46,679 bases of DNA from Pseudomonadota bacterium (GCA_014382245.1 JACNKC010000089.1:1-46679); one strand, 5' to 3'. Counted from the first letter of the stretch, positions 27,017-35,427 are shown. Numbers and translations are program-made. Notes: a model not told the origin generated them from the sequence alone.

Positions 27017-28024
27017 ATGGACTTGTACAGGATAAAAACAGCTTTCGTCGGCCTGCAACGCCTGGCTACCTTGCCCGAAGAAGACAAGCAGGCCTGCATC
27101 GACGCATATAAATTTTTCCAACGCATGCAGGCCGGCGAAGAAACCGAGACGGCCGACGAGACCAGGGCGGTAGCCGACTACTACAAGGTCTTGAACAACA
27201 TGCTGTCGATCTTCGACCTCGAAAAACTCTACATACCTCCACAGCTCGACGAATCGCTGGGCCTGTACGGTAACCAGTTGTTGTGCGAGCAGGCCGTGCT
27301 GGAGGAACTCGACCTCGACGAGCCCGACGAATCGCACCTGCTGGATATGGGCTGCGGCAGGGGGAGAATCTCGCATTACTTTGCCTCCATGACCGGCGGC
27401 CAGGTGTCGGGCTACAACATCGACCCCGACCAGATCGAAAACGCGATCGACTGGGCGGCGGAATGCGAGATGAGCGACCAGTTGCACTTCAAGGTGGGCA
27501 ATCACCACGACCCGCTCGAATACGAAGCCGGCACCTTCGACGGGTGCTTCTCCTTCCAGGCGGTCTGGCCCTTCTTCAAGAAGGAAGAGCTCGACGATCA
27601 CGCGCAGGAGATGTACCGGGTGTTGAAACCAGGAGCCCGCTACGCCTGTTCGGAGTACCTGCTGACGCCGTATTTCGATTGGGACAACGAAGAACACGCG
27701 GCGCTTCACAGGAAATTTCTGCCGACCCTGGCGGCCACCCAGTCGATGTACCCGGCAGACGTCTGCGCGGCGCTTGAACGAGCCGGCTTTGAAATTCTCG
27801 TTTCGGCGCCTTCGAAGAGCGAAGCCTGGCCGCTGTGCGAGCAGAAGCGCAACTTGATCTTCATGGGTCGAAGAGCCGTCAGGGCCCTTGAGGCCATACG
27901 CGTTCTGCCCCCGTGGGTCGAAGAATCGCTCGACCTGCTGCAAACCGGTGGCGAAGCCTGGACGACTGCCGAGAAAGCCAAGATCGCCGACCTCAACTGG
28001 CGAATCGTGGCCAGGAAGAATTAG
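27017..28024 (+). CDS. Erg6/sterol C-24 methyltransferase-like SAM methyltransferase
   Basis: 335 residues, ATG with GGAG 8 bases upstream. SAM motif I is HLLDMGCGRGRISHYFA at residues 107-123, followed by VSGYNIDPDQIENAIDWAAE and MYRVLKPGARYACSEYLLTP. The stretch YNIDPDQIENA and the phrase DWDNEEHAALHRKF parallel sterol C-24 methyltransferases (GLNIDDSQIERA; DNEEHRKIK), as does the N-terminal YYKVLNNMLSIFDLEKLYIP. Those enzymes add a methyl group to the sterol side chain. The similarity is at class level; a related small-molecule methyltransferase of another substrate remains possible. It forms a pair with the GST gene and ends 21 bases from the convergent tmRNA. Confidence 0.8.
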   Translation: MDLYRIKTAFVGLQRLATLPEEDKQACIDAYKFFQRMQAGEETETADETRAVADYYKVLNNMLSIFDLEKLYIPPQLDESLGLYGNQLLCEQAVLEELDLDEPDESHLLDMGCGRGRISHYFASMTGGQVSGYNIDPDQIENAIDWAAECEMSDQLHFKVGNHHDPLEYEAGTFDGCFSFQAVWPFFKKEELDDHAQEMYRVLKPGARYACSEYLLTPYFDWDNEEHAALHRKFLPTLAATQSMYPADVCAALERAGFEILVSAPSKSEAWPLCEQKRNLIFMGRRAVRALEAIRVLPPWVEESLDLLQTGGEAWTTAEKAKIADLNWRIVARKN

Positions 28025-28045
28025 TTCCGCAGCGCGTTCAGATCG

Positions 28046-28399
28046 TGGAGGCGGGGGGAATCGAACCCCCGTCCGAAAGCACTCCACACCAGCGTCTACA
28101 TGCTTAGCGCGTGTTTTTTATCTCAGACGGTGATCCCGGCACGCGCGCCGTGTCACCGTCCCAGCCACTGCACAGGTTCGGCTGGGGAGGTCCGCGGCCG
28201 ACCCCCTTGCCTATCCCGCTAATACCCGCCCCCGACCGACCGCGGGAAATTTCGGCCGGGGACGCTCACGGCAACTTAGGCCGCGAGAGCGTATTCGTAA
28301 TCGTCCGCAGTTAAATCTGCAGCCTGCCTTATTAACGAGGGTACAGACCTCGACATGCAACCAGGGCTTCATCACTCCCGTCGAACCCGGTTCGCCCCC
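28046..28399 (-). ncRNA. ssrA: tmRNA
   Basis: The 5' end GGGGGCG (28393-28399) pairs with CGCCTCC next to the 3' end (28047-28053) to form the 7-bp acceptor stem. The 5' part continues as AACCGGGTTCGACGGG and the 3' part has the T-arm GGGGGTTCGATTCCCCC. The reading frame begins at GCA 28320 and ends in TAA at 28276, giving the tag ADLTADDYEYALAA (possibly with one more Ala before it), with the classic YALAA end recognised by ClpXP-type proteases. The resume codon is about 80 bases from the 5' end, as usual. CCA is not encoded (ACGA follows), so it must be added. Length about 354 bases, one piece. Its protein partner smpB is 8.6 kb away. Confidence 0.96.
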
Positions 28400-28421
28400 A
28401 GGATCGTCTGGTGAATCTGCC

Positions 28422-28438
28422 GGCCGGAAAAACCGGCC
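28422..28438 (-). promoter_or_regulatory. Leader hairpin of precursor tmRNA
   Basis: GGCCGG, five T, then CCGGCC (reverse strand) form a perfect 6-bp stem located between the predicted start site and the mature tmRNA 5' end at 28399. It would be removed during 5' maturation. Its role is unknown. Confidence 0.5.
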
Positions 28439-28447
28439 AACCCAGTG

Positions 28448-28476
28448 AGCATAAGACCGTACGGGCCACTTGGCAA
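28448..28476 (-). promoter_or_regulatory. Sigma-70-type promoter of ssrA
   Basis: Reverse strand: TTGCCA (28471-28476), 17-base spacer, TATGCT (28448-28453). The expected start near 28441 gives a precursor leader of roughly 42 bases before the mature tmRNA. A second, weaker -10 (TACAAT, 28488-28493) lies upstream. Confidence 0.6.
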
Positions 28477-28623
28477 GGCCCGCGAGCATTGTATGCGCCG
28501 CGCGAACTGCTTTCGATCGCCCGTTGACTGAGCCCTCGAGGCGGCGTTACCGTGCTACCAGGGCTCGGGTACCCGGGCACCGGGACGACGTGCCCCCCCG
28601 AACGGGGCCGAGGAGGGATGGCC

Positions 28624-29322
28624 ATGAAACAGCAAACTGAGGGAAGCTTCTCAGCTGTGCCCCGCTTCGCCCGGAACCTGGCGGCCATGCTGGCCACCAC
28701 GGCCATGCTGGCAACCGCTACCCCGGCCCAGTCTTTTCACCCCTGCGGCGACGTCAACAGCGACGCGACCGTGTCGGCCGTCGATGCACTCATCGTCCTG
28801 CAGAAGGCGGTGGGGCTTTTACCCGCCGCCATGCTCTGCCACGACTGCTGCGCTTCTACGACCACGAGCAGCACGACCACGACCACCCTGTCGCCAACAA
28901 CAACCACCCTGCCGCCAGCGCTGCCCTGCGAAGACCCTGGCGTCACACCACCCACCTGCAGCGGCGACTGCCCCCCGGGGCTGGGTTGCAGTGATATCGG
29001 CCACGGCTGCACCTGCCTGCCCGAGGTGCTGCCCTGCGTAGATCCAGGAACCATGGCGCCTATGTGCGACGGTGCCTGCGCGCCGGGTGAGCTGTGCGTG
29101 CCTGATATTTCAGGCTTAGGCGGCTGCCTATGCACGCCAAGCGGCGGCGACCTCTGCGGCGCGGTGGGTGCTCCCGAGTGCCTGGGTGAGTGCCCACCCG
29201 GCCTGGCCTGCTTCGCCGTGCCGGCCGTACCGGGGACCTGCCTGGCTTCGGGGGCGCCCTGCTTACTCGACGCTGACTGCCTGCCCGGTGAGCCCTGCAT
29301 CAGCGACTGCTCCTGTCACTGA
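28624..29322 (+). CDS. Secreted dockerin-like, Thr-linker, Cys-rich protein
   Basis: 232 residues from the ATG at 28624, chosen because AGGAGG lies 7 bases upstream (an ATG two codons earlier is too close). A signal peptide ends near PAQS (residue 37). Residues 41-66 (CGDVNSDATVSAVDALIVLQ) form one dockerin-like calcium-binding half-repeat. Residues 79-98 are a Thr-rich linker with LPP. The remainder has about 28 cysteines in imperfect repeats (CEDPGVTPPTCSGDCPPGLG; CVDPGTMAPMCDGACAPGEL). Function unknown; probably extracellular, with the dockerin-like part binding calcium or a partner protein. Confidence 0.88.
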   Translation: MKQQTEGSFSAVPRFARNLAAMLATTAMLATATPAQSFHPCGDVNSDATVSAVDALIVLQKAVGLLPAAMLCHDCCASTTTSSTTTTTLSPTTTTLPPALPCEDPGVTPPTCSGDCPPGLGCSDIGHGCTCLPEVLPCVDPGTMAPMCDGACAPGELCVPDISGLGGCLCTPSGGDLCGAVGAPECLGECPPGLACFAVPAVPGTCLASGAPCLLDADCLPGEPCISDCSCH

Positions 29323-29401
29323 GGCAGTTCATATAGCAGCGGCAACGATACCGGCGCGACCGGGCTGGCGGGCGTAAACGGCCCGTTGTAAAAGCTCTAC
29401 T

Positions 29402-29845
29402 GTGAGCAAAGCAGAGAAACCTTCACCACCCTTTTCGATACTGCGGCTCGACCACGTGGTGCTGCGAACCACCCACATCGACCGACTGAGGGCCTTCTAC
29501 GAGGCGCTGGGTTGCCAAGTCATACGCAGCCTCGAAGAAATCGGCCTGTACCAGCTCAGGGCTGGCGAGTCGCTGGTAGACCTGCTCGACGTAAGCAGCC
29601 AGGGAGGCGAGCCCCCCAACGAAGACGGCCGCAACATGGAACACTTCGCCTTGAGAATAGACCCCTTCGACGCCAAGGCCATCAATGAATTTCTCGCCGG
29701 CATTTCCGACGACGTGACCGAGCTTCCCTTTGCGCTGTTCGGCGCCGATGGCTACGGGCCGTCAATTTACGTCAAGGATCCCGACGGCAACACCGTGGAG
29801 CTCAAGGGTCCTCCCATCGAGAACCAGGACGAACCGGGTCTCTAG
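29402..29845 (+). CDS. VOC-family (glyoxalase-like) protein
   Basis: 147 residues, GTG start at 29402, with only a weak ribosome site. One vicinal-oxygen-chelate domain: LDHVVLRTTHIDRLRAFYEA near the N-terminus (likely metal His), NMEHFALRIDPFDAKAINEF in the middle, and YVKDPDGNTVELKGP near the end (metal Glu). VOC enzymes include glyoxalases, dioxygenases, epimerases and resistance proteins. The short size suggests a dimer of single VOC units. Neighbours give no clear function. Confidence 0.88.
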   Translation: MSKAEKPSPPFSILRLDHVVLRTTHIDRLRAFYEALGCQVIRSLEEIGLYQLRAGESLVDLLDVSSQGGEPPNEDGRNMEHFALRIDPFDAKAINEFLAGISDDVTELPFALFGADGYGPSIYVKDPDGNTVELKGPPIENQDEPGL

Positions 29846-29877
29846 AACGCGCGCGCCGACCTCACCGACACGCCGGC

Positions 29878-30996
29878 CTACAGGCCGTACAACTCGGCGC
29901 AGTTGTCGCGCAGTACGCGCTTGAGCTGGGGCTGGGTCAGGCCCTCGGCCAGCAAGGCTATCGCCTCATCGGAGCGCGGCCAGGTGGAGTCGGAGTGGGG
30001 AAAATCGTTGGCCCACATTATGCGCTCGATGTTGCACATTTCGGCCATGCGCCCGACCACGGCGTCGTCCTGGAAGGTGACGTATATGTTCTCACGAAAG
30101 TACCCGCTGGGCAGGCGCGTAATGCCACCCGGCTTGAGCCAGAAGCGGTGGCGCTTGTATGCGTGGTCCATGCGGTAGAGGTAGTGGGGCACCCAGCCCG
30201 CGTCGGCCTCCACGCACACTACCTTCAGGCCGGGGTGACGCTCGAACACGCCGCCGAACACCATCATGCCCATGATGTCCTGGCAGCCGCGGATGATGGA
30301 CATGAAGCCGTTGATGTTGGGCCCCCTGCCCTGGCGCATGTTGGCGAGATCGTCGGCCTTGCTCGTCAGGATGTGAAAGCTGACGGGCAGATCCAGGTCG
30401 ACGCAGGCCTGCCAGAACGGGTCCCAGCAGGGCTGATCGTAGTCGTCGTCGCCTACCGGGTCGCCGGCCAGCATGACGCCACGAAAGCCGAAGTCCTTTA
30501 TCTGCTGCAGCTCCTCGATGCCCTCGTCTATAGTGCGCACCGCCGCCTGGCCTACGCCGATGAGCCTGTCAGCTGCGCCCTCGCAGAAACCCGCCAGCCA
30601 GCGGTTGTAGGCGTCGAAGCAGGCCTTGCGGAAGTCCGCGTCAGGGTGCAGGCAGATAATCATGCCCACCGAGGGATACAGCACCTCGGCCGACACTCCG
30701 TCCTGGTCCTGGGCCTCAAGACGCGGGCCGACCTCCCAGCCGCCGTGATTAAGATCGTCCCACTGCCGGTTTATGTCGGCCAGCTCCTCGGGCGTGCGGC
30801 CGGCGGCGTTGATCATGCTCATGGGCACCGGCATGGGCAGTCCCTCCACGACGAAGGCCGCGCCAAGGGTCTCGTGCTGTACCAGGGTGGGCTTGCGGTC
30901 GCGGAAGGCCGGGTCGATGTCGTCAAAAGCCTCCGGTGGCTCACAGATGTGCGAGTCCGCGGAAATGGCAATTATATTGTCGGCCCTGGTGGTCAC
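29878..30996 (-). CDS. Amidohydrolase-2 family metal-dependent hydrolase
   Basis: 372 residues, GTG at 30996 with GGGAGGA upstream. TIM-barrel amidohydrolase pattern: ISADSHICEPPEAF (metal D-x-H) near residue 10, VSFHILTSKADD with a metal His near residue 205, VVCVEADAGWVPHYLYRMDH, and MWANDFPHSDSTWP near residue 330 with the catalytic aspartate. This is the decarboxylase/hydrolase group that includes ACMSD-like enzymes and many uncharacterised members. It is the last gene of the ALDH-ADH-thioesterase set, 91 bases after the thioesterase start region, so it may work on the acid products. The substrate is unknown. Confidence 0.88.
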   Translation of the reverse strand: MTTRADNIIAISADSHICEPPEAFDDIDPAFRDRKPTLVQHETLGAAFVVEGLPMPVPMSMINAAGRTPEELADINRQWDDLNHGGWEVGPRLEAQDQDGVSAEVLYPSVGMIICLHPDADFRKACFDAYNRWLAGFCEGAADRLIGVGQAAVRTIDEGIEELQQIKDFGFRGVMLAGDPVGDDDYDQPCWDPFWQACVDLDLPVSFHILTSKADDLANMRQGRGPNINGFMSIIRGCQDIMGMMVFGGVFERHPGLKVVCVEADAGWVPHYLYRMDHAYKRHRFWLKPGGITRLPSGYFRENIYVTFQDDAVVGRMAEMCNIERIMWANDFPHSDSTWPRSDEAIALLAEGLTQPQLKRVLRDNCAELYGL

Positions 30997-31087
30997 GGCA
31001 ATCCTCCCGATGGGTCCCCGTCGTGCCCGCTGCGCAGCGCGCGCAGAACGGCCTCTGTCTCGTTGGTGACTTTTACCTCGCCCACTA

Positions 31088-31939
31088 CTATGCGCCCACC
31101 ACGATGCGATAGTTGACGTCGGCCACTGCCACCACCCGCCCGTCGGCGACAGTGGCTACCTCGGCGTGGGTAAAAAAGATCTCGCCGTCGCTGTGCGACA
31201 GGCTGCCGTAACCCACGAGGTCGGCGGCCGGCAAGGGGGCCAGCACGCGGGCCTGCATGCAGGGGGTCGATGCCTTGTGGGGCCCCGGGCCGGTGGTGGC
31301 CCAGGCAGCCATCGCGCCGGTGGTATCGAGCAGCGCCAGCACCGCGCCCTCGGCTACCCCGCCGCCGGCGTCGAGGTTGCCCTGGGCAAGAGGCAGCACG
31401 ATGCGCGAGCAGCTGTCGACCATGTGCTCGACGTTCATGCCCAGCCTGGCGGCGAAGGGGATCTGGCTGACGAACGGCCCCATGGGCCCCGGGTCTGCAG
31501 CTCCGTTGTCGCCCACGGCCGCGGGCAATTCGACCCCGGCGGCGCCCATGCGTCCGCGCACGCTCACCAGGCCGCGGGCTATGTCCCTGCCGCCTTCACT
31601 CGAGACCACCACCTCGACGAACGCCAGTTCCTTGCCCTTCCTGAGCAAGCGCGCGGTGGCCGTGATCGCCTCTTCCCTTGCCGCCGCCAGCCAGGTGACC
31701 TGTACCGCCGAGGTGTGCCAGGGGCCAGAGTCTTCACCGAGCGCGCTGCGCGCCATGGCTTGGGCCGACAAGGCTATCATGGAGGCGGCCACCCCGCCGT
31801 GCAGCACCTTGCCGGGGTTGGTATTGCCCTCGTCAAAGGGCAGTTCGAGTACGACCCGCTCGTCTGACAACTCGGCGGCGACTACGCCCAGCGACTTGTT
31901 GAAGGCCGAGTCGGCCAGCCATTGTTCGACGTGATCCAT
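31088..31939 (-). CDS. Double hotdog-domain acyl-CoA thioesterase
   Basis: 283 residues with two PaaI-type hotdog domains. Domain 1 (residues 1-130) has NTNPGKVLHGGVAASMIAL; domain 2 (about 150-283) has NLDAGGGVAEGAVLALLDTT, both helix-entry motifs of the fold. Fused double hotdogs are seen in acyl-CoA thioesterases, where usually one site is active. It lies 28 bases after the ADH gene and probably releases the acid or CoA ester formed by the alcohol/aldehyde dehydrogenase pair. Cytoplasmic. The double-domain reading comes from the internal repeat of the LHGG/GGG-helix pattern. Confidence 0.85.
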   Translation of the reverse strand: MDHVEQWLADSAFNKSLGVVAAELSDERVVLELPFDEGNTNPGKVLHGGVAASMIALSAQAMARSALGEDSGPWHTSAVQVTWLAAAREEAITATARLLRKGKELAFVEVVVSSEGGRDIARGLVSVRGRMGAAGVELPAAVGDNGAADPGPMGPFVSQIPFAARLGMNVEHMVDSCSRIVLPLAQGNLDAGGGVAEGAVLALLDTTGAMAAWATTGPGPHKASTPCMQARVLAPLPAADLVGYGSLSHSDGEIFFTHAEVATVADGRVVAVADVNYRIVVGA

Positions 31940-31967
31940 TGTTTACAGCATCCCCTCTGCATCCCCA

Positions 31968-33062
31968 CTACGCGCACGGCAGCAGGCAGGAGTGTACCGA
32001 TTCCTCGTTCGGTATCTCGCGCGCCAGCGTGCGGATGGCCAGCTCGGCGTCTTCGAGCGCGAAGTCGTGGGTGTGCATCTTCTCTACCGGCACCTTGCCC
32101 GACTCGATCAATCGTATGGCCGAGTCGTAGGCCGACCAGGTGACCCCCATGGCCCCCTTTATGGTCAGCTCCTTGAGCACCGCCTTGTCGGACACGAAAC
32201 CGGGAACTTCTTTCATGCCCTTCACGCCAGCCAACACGATGGTGCCGCCCTGCCGGGTGTAGTCGAGGCTGGCGGCCACCGGCTCGGTGGCGTAGGAGGT
32301 CACCTCCACCACCACGTCGGCTCCCCGGCCGGTGGTGATTTCGCGCACACGCTGCGCCGGGTCTTCCTCTTCGGCGTTGAGGGGGTGGGGCGCCCCGAAC
32401 TCGCGGGCCAGCGCCAGCTTCGTCTCGTCGGCCCCGAGGCCCGTCCCCATTTTGTCGCCCGCTCCCACCTGCCGGCAGGCGATCACCGACGCGAGTCCGC
32501 GCTGGCCGGGGCCCAGGATCAGCACGGTGTCGCCCGGACGTGTCCGCGGCATTTCCACTGCCCAGCGAAAGCCCGCGCCCAGCGGGTTGAACATGACGGC
32601 GATCTCCGGCGGCAGGCCGGCGTCGACCTTGTGCACCACCGCGTTGGGCGCAATGTACATGTACTGCGAGTAGGCGCCCCACAAACCCGGCGGCTGCTCG
32701 ACGGGGATGTAGGAGTAGATCTGCCTGGTCGGGCAGAGGTGGTAGCTGCCCGAGTAACAGTCGGGGCAGGACTGGCAGCCGAGCATGGTCTCCACCGCCA
32801 CGCGGTCGCCCACATCGACGCCCCACCTGCGGGCGGCGCCATCGCCTATGGCCTCGATTATGCCCAGCGGTTCGTGGCCGGGGATGATGGGGTAAGGCAC
32901 GGGCAACACGCCGTTAAACTGCTCGTGGTCACTGCCGCAGATGCCGCAGGCCTCGACCCTCAACAGCGCGTCGTTGTCGCTGATGTCGGGCAGCGGAAAC
33001 TCGCGTGCCTCCAGCGCCCGCGGACCGGTCTGTACCATTGCCGTTGTTTTCTTTATCGCCAT
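31968..33062 (-). CDS. Zinc-dependent MDR alcohol dehydrogenase
   Basis: 364 residues. Catalytic zinc: CGICGSDHEQF and GHEPLG; structural zinc: CQSCPDCYSGSYHLC (C-x2-C-x2-C-x7-C); Rossmann loop LILGPGQRGLASVIA. This is the tetrameric MDR alcohol/polyol dehydrogenase class. It follows the aldehyde dehydrogenase gene by 33 bases on the same strand, giving a route from an alcohol through an aldehyde to an acid. The acidic residue after the glycine loop that would choose NAD is not clear to me, so cofactor preference is open. Confidence 0.93.
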   Translation of the reverse strand: MAIKKTTAMVQTGPRALEAREFPLPDISDNDALLRVEACGICGSDHEQFNGVLPVPYPIIPGHEPLGIIEAIGDGAARRWGVDVGDRVAVETMLGCQSCPDCYSGSYHLCPTRQIYSYIPVEQPPGLWGAYSQYMYIAPNAVVHKVDAGLPPEIAVMFNPLGAGFRWAVEMPRTRPGDTVLILGPGQRGLASVIACRQVGAGDKMGTGLGADETKLALAREFGAPHPLNAEEEDPAQRVREITTGRGADVVVEVTSYATEPVAASLDYTRQGGTIVLAGVKGMKEVPGFVSDKAVLKELTIKGAMGVTWSAYDSAIRLIESGKVPVEKMHTHDFALEDAELAIRTLAREIPNEESVHSCLLPCA

Positions 33063-33095
33063 TCCTTCCCCATCGGCAAGCCTCCCCGCTGACTG

Positions 33096-34580
33096 TCAGT
33101 TGAACAGGGCGCTGAAGTAGATCTTGTCTGGCGTGTCCTCGCCCACGTGGATGTGCTTGGTTTCCTGGAACGCCGACATGCCCCAGGGGCCCAGCTCGCG
33201 GCCCACGCCGCTTTGCTTGTAGCCTCCAAAGGGAAAACGGACGTTGATCATGTGGTAGTCGTTGATCCACACGGTGCCGGTTTCGAGTCGCCGGGCCACC
33301 GACAGCGCGCGCTCGGTATCGCTCGACCACACTGCTCCACCGAGCCCGTACATCGAGTCGTTGGCAATACGCACCGCTTCTTCGTCGTCGGAATAACGTA
33401 TCACCGACACCACGGGGCCGAAGATTTCTTCCTGGGCTATACGCATGCCGTTGTCCACGCCCGTAAAGATAGTGGGGTTGAAGTAGTAGCCGCTCTCCAT
33501 GTCGGGGCGGTCGCCGCCCAGCACGCAATCGGCCCCTGCCTCGCGGCCGAGTCCCACGTACCGCTCCACGGTATCGAGCTGGTTACTGCTCACCATGGGG
33601 CCCATGGTGGACATCATGTCCATGGGGTCGCCTAGCTGTATGCGATCGCAGGCGCTTACCATCTTGTCGACGAGTTCGTCGTGATTATTTTCCGAAACCA
33701 GCACCCGCGTGCCCGACTCGCAGACCTGGCCCTGGTGAAAGAACGTGCCGTAGCAGGCGCCCAGCGCGGCGGTGTCGAGATCGGCATCGTCGAGAATGAT
33801 GTTGGGCGACTTGCCGCCCAGCTCGAGGGTCACCTTCTTTATAGTGCCCGACGCCAGCTGCATGATGCGACGGCCGACCTCGGTAGAGCCGGTGAACGCC
33901 ACCTTGCCCACGTCGGGGTGAGAGGCCAGGCGCTCGCCGGCCACGCCGCCGGGGCCGCTTACGACGTTGACCACGCCGTCGGGCACGCCCGCGTCCTTGC
34001 AGATCTGCCCCAGTATGAGCGCGGTCACCGGTGTTACCGATGCCGGCTTGATGATGACCGTGTTACCAGCCGCCAGCGCCGGCGCTATCTTCCACGATGC
34101 CATCAGCATGGGAAAGTTCCACGGCACGATACCAGCGCACACGCCGATGGGCTCGTGACGCACGATGTTGCGACTCGCTACCGGCACCGTCTCCTCGAAC
34201 TCTTCTTCGTCGACGTAGCCACGGCATAGCTCGGAGAAATACTGGAAGGTGCCGGCGGCTCCCGGCACGTCGGCAAAACTGGCCTTGCGTATGGTACCGC
34301 CGCCGTCCTGGGCCTCGGCCGCCGCCAGTGCCTCGCCCTGCCCGTTGATGACATCGGCCACCGCCGCCAGGATGTCGGCCCTCTCCTCGTAGCTCTTGTT
34401 TCGCCACACGCCGGACGCGTGGGCCTTGCGGGCGGCCTCAACGGCGTCGTCTACGTCCGCTTCGCCGGCGCTGGCCACCTCGGCCCAGGGCTGCTCGGTC
34501 GCCGGGTTTATGCTCTTTATGGTCTCGCCAGCCTTCGCGTCGCGATATTCGCCATCGATAAAAAGTCCGTACTGCTCCAT
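33096..34580 (-). CDS. NAD(P)-dependent aldehyde dehydrogenase
   Basis: 494 residues from the ATG at 34580, with GGAGG 5 bases upstream; the longer frame to 34655 is not family-like. The ALDH signatures are GIVPWNFP, FTGSTEVGRRIMQLA (cofactor), catalytic Glu E253 in TLELGGKSPN and nucleophile C287 in GQVCESGTRV, at the typical 34-residue distance. The C-terminus has FGGYKQSGVGRELG. It is the first gene of the ALDH-ADH-thioesterase-amidohydrolase set. Such betaine-aldehyde-like ALDHs accept many aldehydes, so the substrate cannot be read. Confidence 0.94.
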   Translation of the reverse strand: MEQYGLFIDGEYRDAKAGETIKSINPATEQPWAEVASAGEADVDDAVEAARKAHASGVWRNKSYEERADILAAVADVINGQGEALAAAEAQDGGGTIRKASFADVPGAAGTFQYFSELCRGYVDEEEFEETVPVASRNIVRHEPIGVCAGIVPWNFPMLMASWKIAPALAAGNTVIIKPASVTPVTALILGQICKDAGVPDGVVNVVSGPGGVAGERLASHPDVGKVAFTGSTEVGRRIMQLASGTIKKVTLELGGKSPNIILDDADLDTAALGACYGTFFHQGQVCESGTRVLVSENNHDELVDKMVSACDRIQLGDPMDMMSTMGPMVSSNQLDTVERYVGLGREAGADCVLGGDRPDMESGYYFNPTIFTGVDNGMRIAQEEIFGPVVSVIRYSDDEEAVRIANDSMYGLGGAVWSSDTERALSVARRLETGTVWINDYHMINVRFPFGGYKQSGVGRELGPWGMSAFQETKHIHVGEDTPDKIYFSALFN

Positions 34581-34722
34581 GAGCTCCTCCAGCCGCCGGG
34601 GGCAACGTAAAAAAAGTAATGAGTGCTCAATATGCTCGCGGCAACCCTCAATCAAGCTTATTCACAGGAGGTCTTGACCCGGACGGCCTGCTTGTGAGAC
34701 ATTCAGGGTGGTGGTCCAGACG

Positions 34723-34740
34723 GCCGGGGTGTCCCCCGGC
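34723..34740 (+). promoter_or_regulatory. GC hairpin in 5' leader of the phosphatase gene
   Basis: GCCGGGG, loop TGTC, CCCCGGC: a perfect 7-bp stem ending 20 bases before the ATG at 34761, just upstream of its CCGGAG ribosome site. No U-tract, so not a standard terminator. Confidence 0.45.
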
Positions 34741-34760
34741 TGCAATCCGGAGCTTTTATT

Positions 34761-35375
34761 ATGCCCCCTTCCCCAGACGCACCTCCTTCCAGCACCCCGC
34801 CCTCCAGCACACCGGCCCCCTACACACCGGCCCCCTACAGCGGGGCCTGGTGGGTAGTCCCCGGCCGCTTGCTGGCCGGCCCCTACCCGGCTGGTAACGA
34901 CGAGGAATCTACCCGCGAAATACTGGCCGCGCTGCTCGCGGCCGGCCTGCGCTCGGTGATCAACCTCACCGAAGAAGACGAGGTAAACGGTGACGGCGAG
35001 GTGCCGCACATCCCCGCTTACGAAGACGCACTCGAAGATATGGGTGAGCAGCAGGGAGCCGTAATAGAAATAGAGCGCTTCGCCATAGAAGAAGGCACCG
35101 CACCCTCGGCCGACGAGATGGAGATGATCATCGACGCCATCGACAACGAGATTGACGGCCGCAACAGCCCCACGCTACTGCACTGCACCAGCGGCAACGG
35201 CCGGGCCTGGCTGGTTGCCGGCTGTTACCTGGCGCGGCACGGCATAGCCGTGGGCAAGGACGCCGTGGCCCGGCTCAAAGAACTCCGCGCAGGCGACCCC
35301 GCCCTGGTGGCTGCCAAGTGCCCCGAGACCATAGTCCAGGAACGCTTCGTGTCGCGCTGGCGACAGGACCAGTAA
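34761..35375 (+). CDS. Small dual-specificity-type phosphatase (CX5R)
   Basis: 204 residues, GGAG 9 bases before the ATG. Residues 1-27 are Pro/Ser/Thr-rich (PPSSTPPSSTPAPYTPAPY). The rest is a cysteine-phosphatase fold: LLAGPYPAGNDEEST, LRSVINLTEEDEV, and the P-loop HCTSGNGRA with C142 and R148. The early VINLTEEDE segment may hold the general-acid region. Such proteins (dual-specificity or atypical Tyr phosphatases) dephosphorylate proteins, lipids or small molecules. The proline-rich tail is unusual and may be a linker. The next gene, an acyl-CoA synthetase, is 52 bases downstream. Confidence 0.85.
   Translation: MPPSPDAPPSSTPPSSTPAPYTPAPYSGAWWVVPGRLLAGPYPAGNDEESTREILAALLAAGLRSVINLTEEDEVNGDGEVPHIPAYEDALEDMGEQQGAVIEIERFAIEEGTAPSADEMEMIIDAIDNEIDGRNSPTLLHCTSGNGRAWLVAGCYLARHGIAVGKDAVARLKELRAGDPALVAAKCPETIVQERFVSRWRQDQ
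34809..34838 (+). repeat. Two tandem 15-bp units in Pro-rich coding segment
   Basis: acaccggccccctac occurs twice in a row, an in-frame duplication of five codons, giving the TPAPY repeat in the phosphatase N-terminal tail. Confidence 0.85.
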
Positions 35376-35427
35376 CGCCGGCATACCTGCGACCGAGCCG
35401 CCAGGGCGTTCCCGAGCGACCACCAAC

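Noticed and set aside
28211-28489. Reverse-strand 92-codon frame and forward frames near 27888-28314
   Set aside because: They overlap the tmRNA and its promoter; no protein-like pattern.
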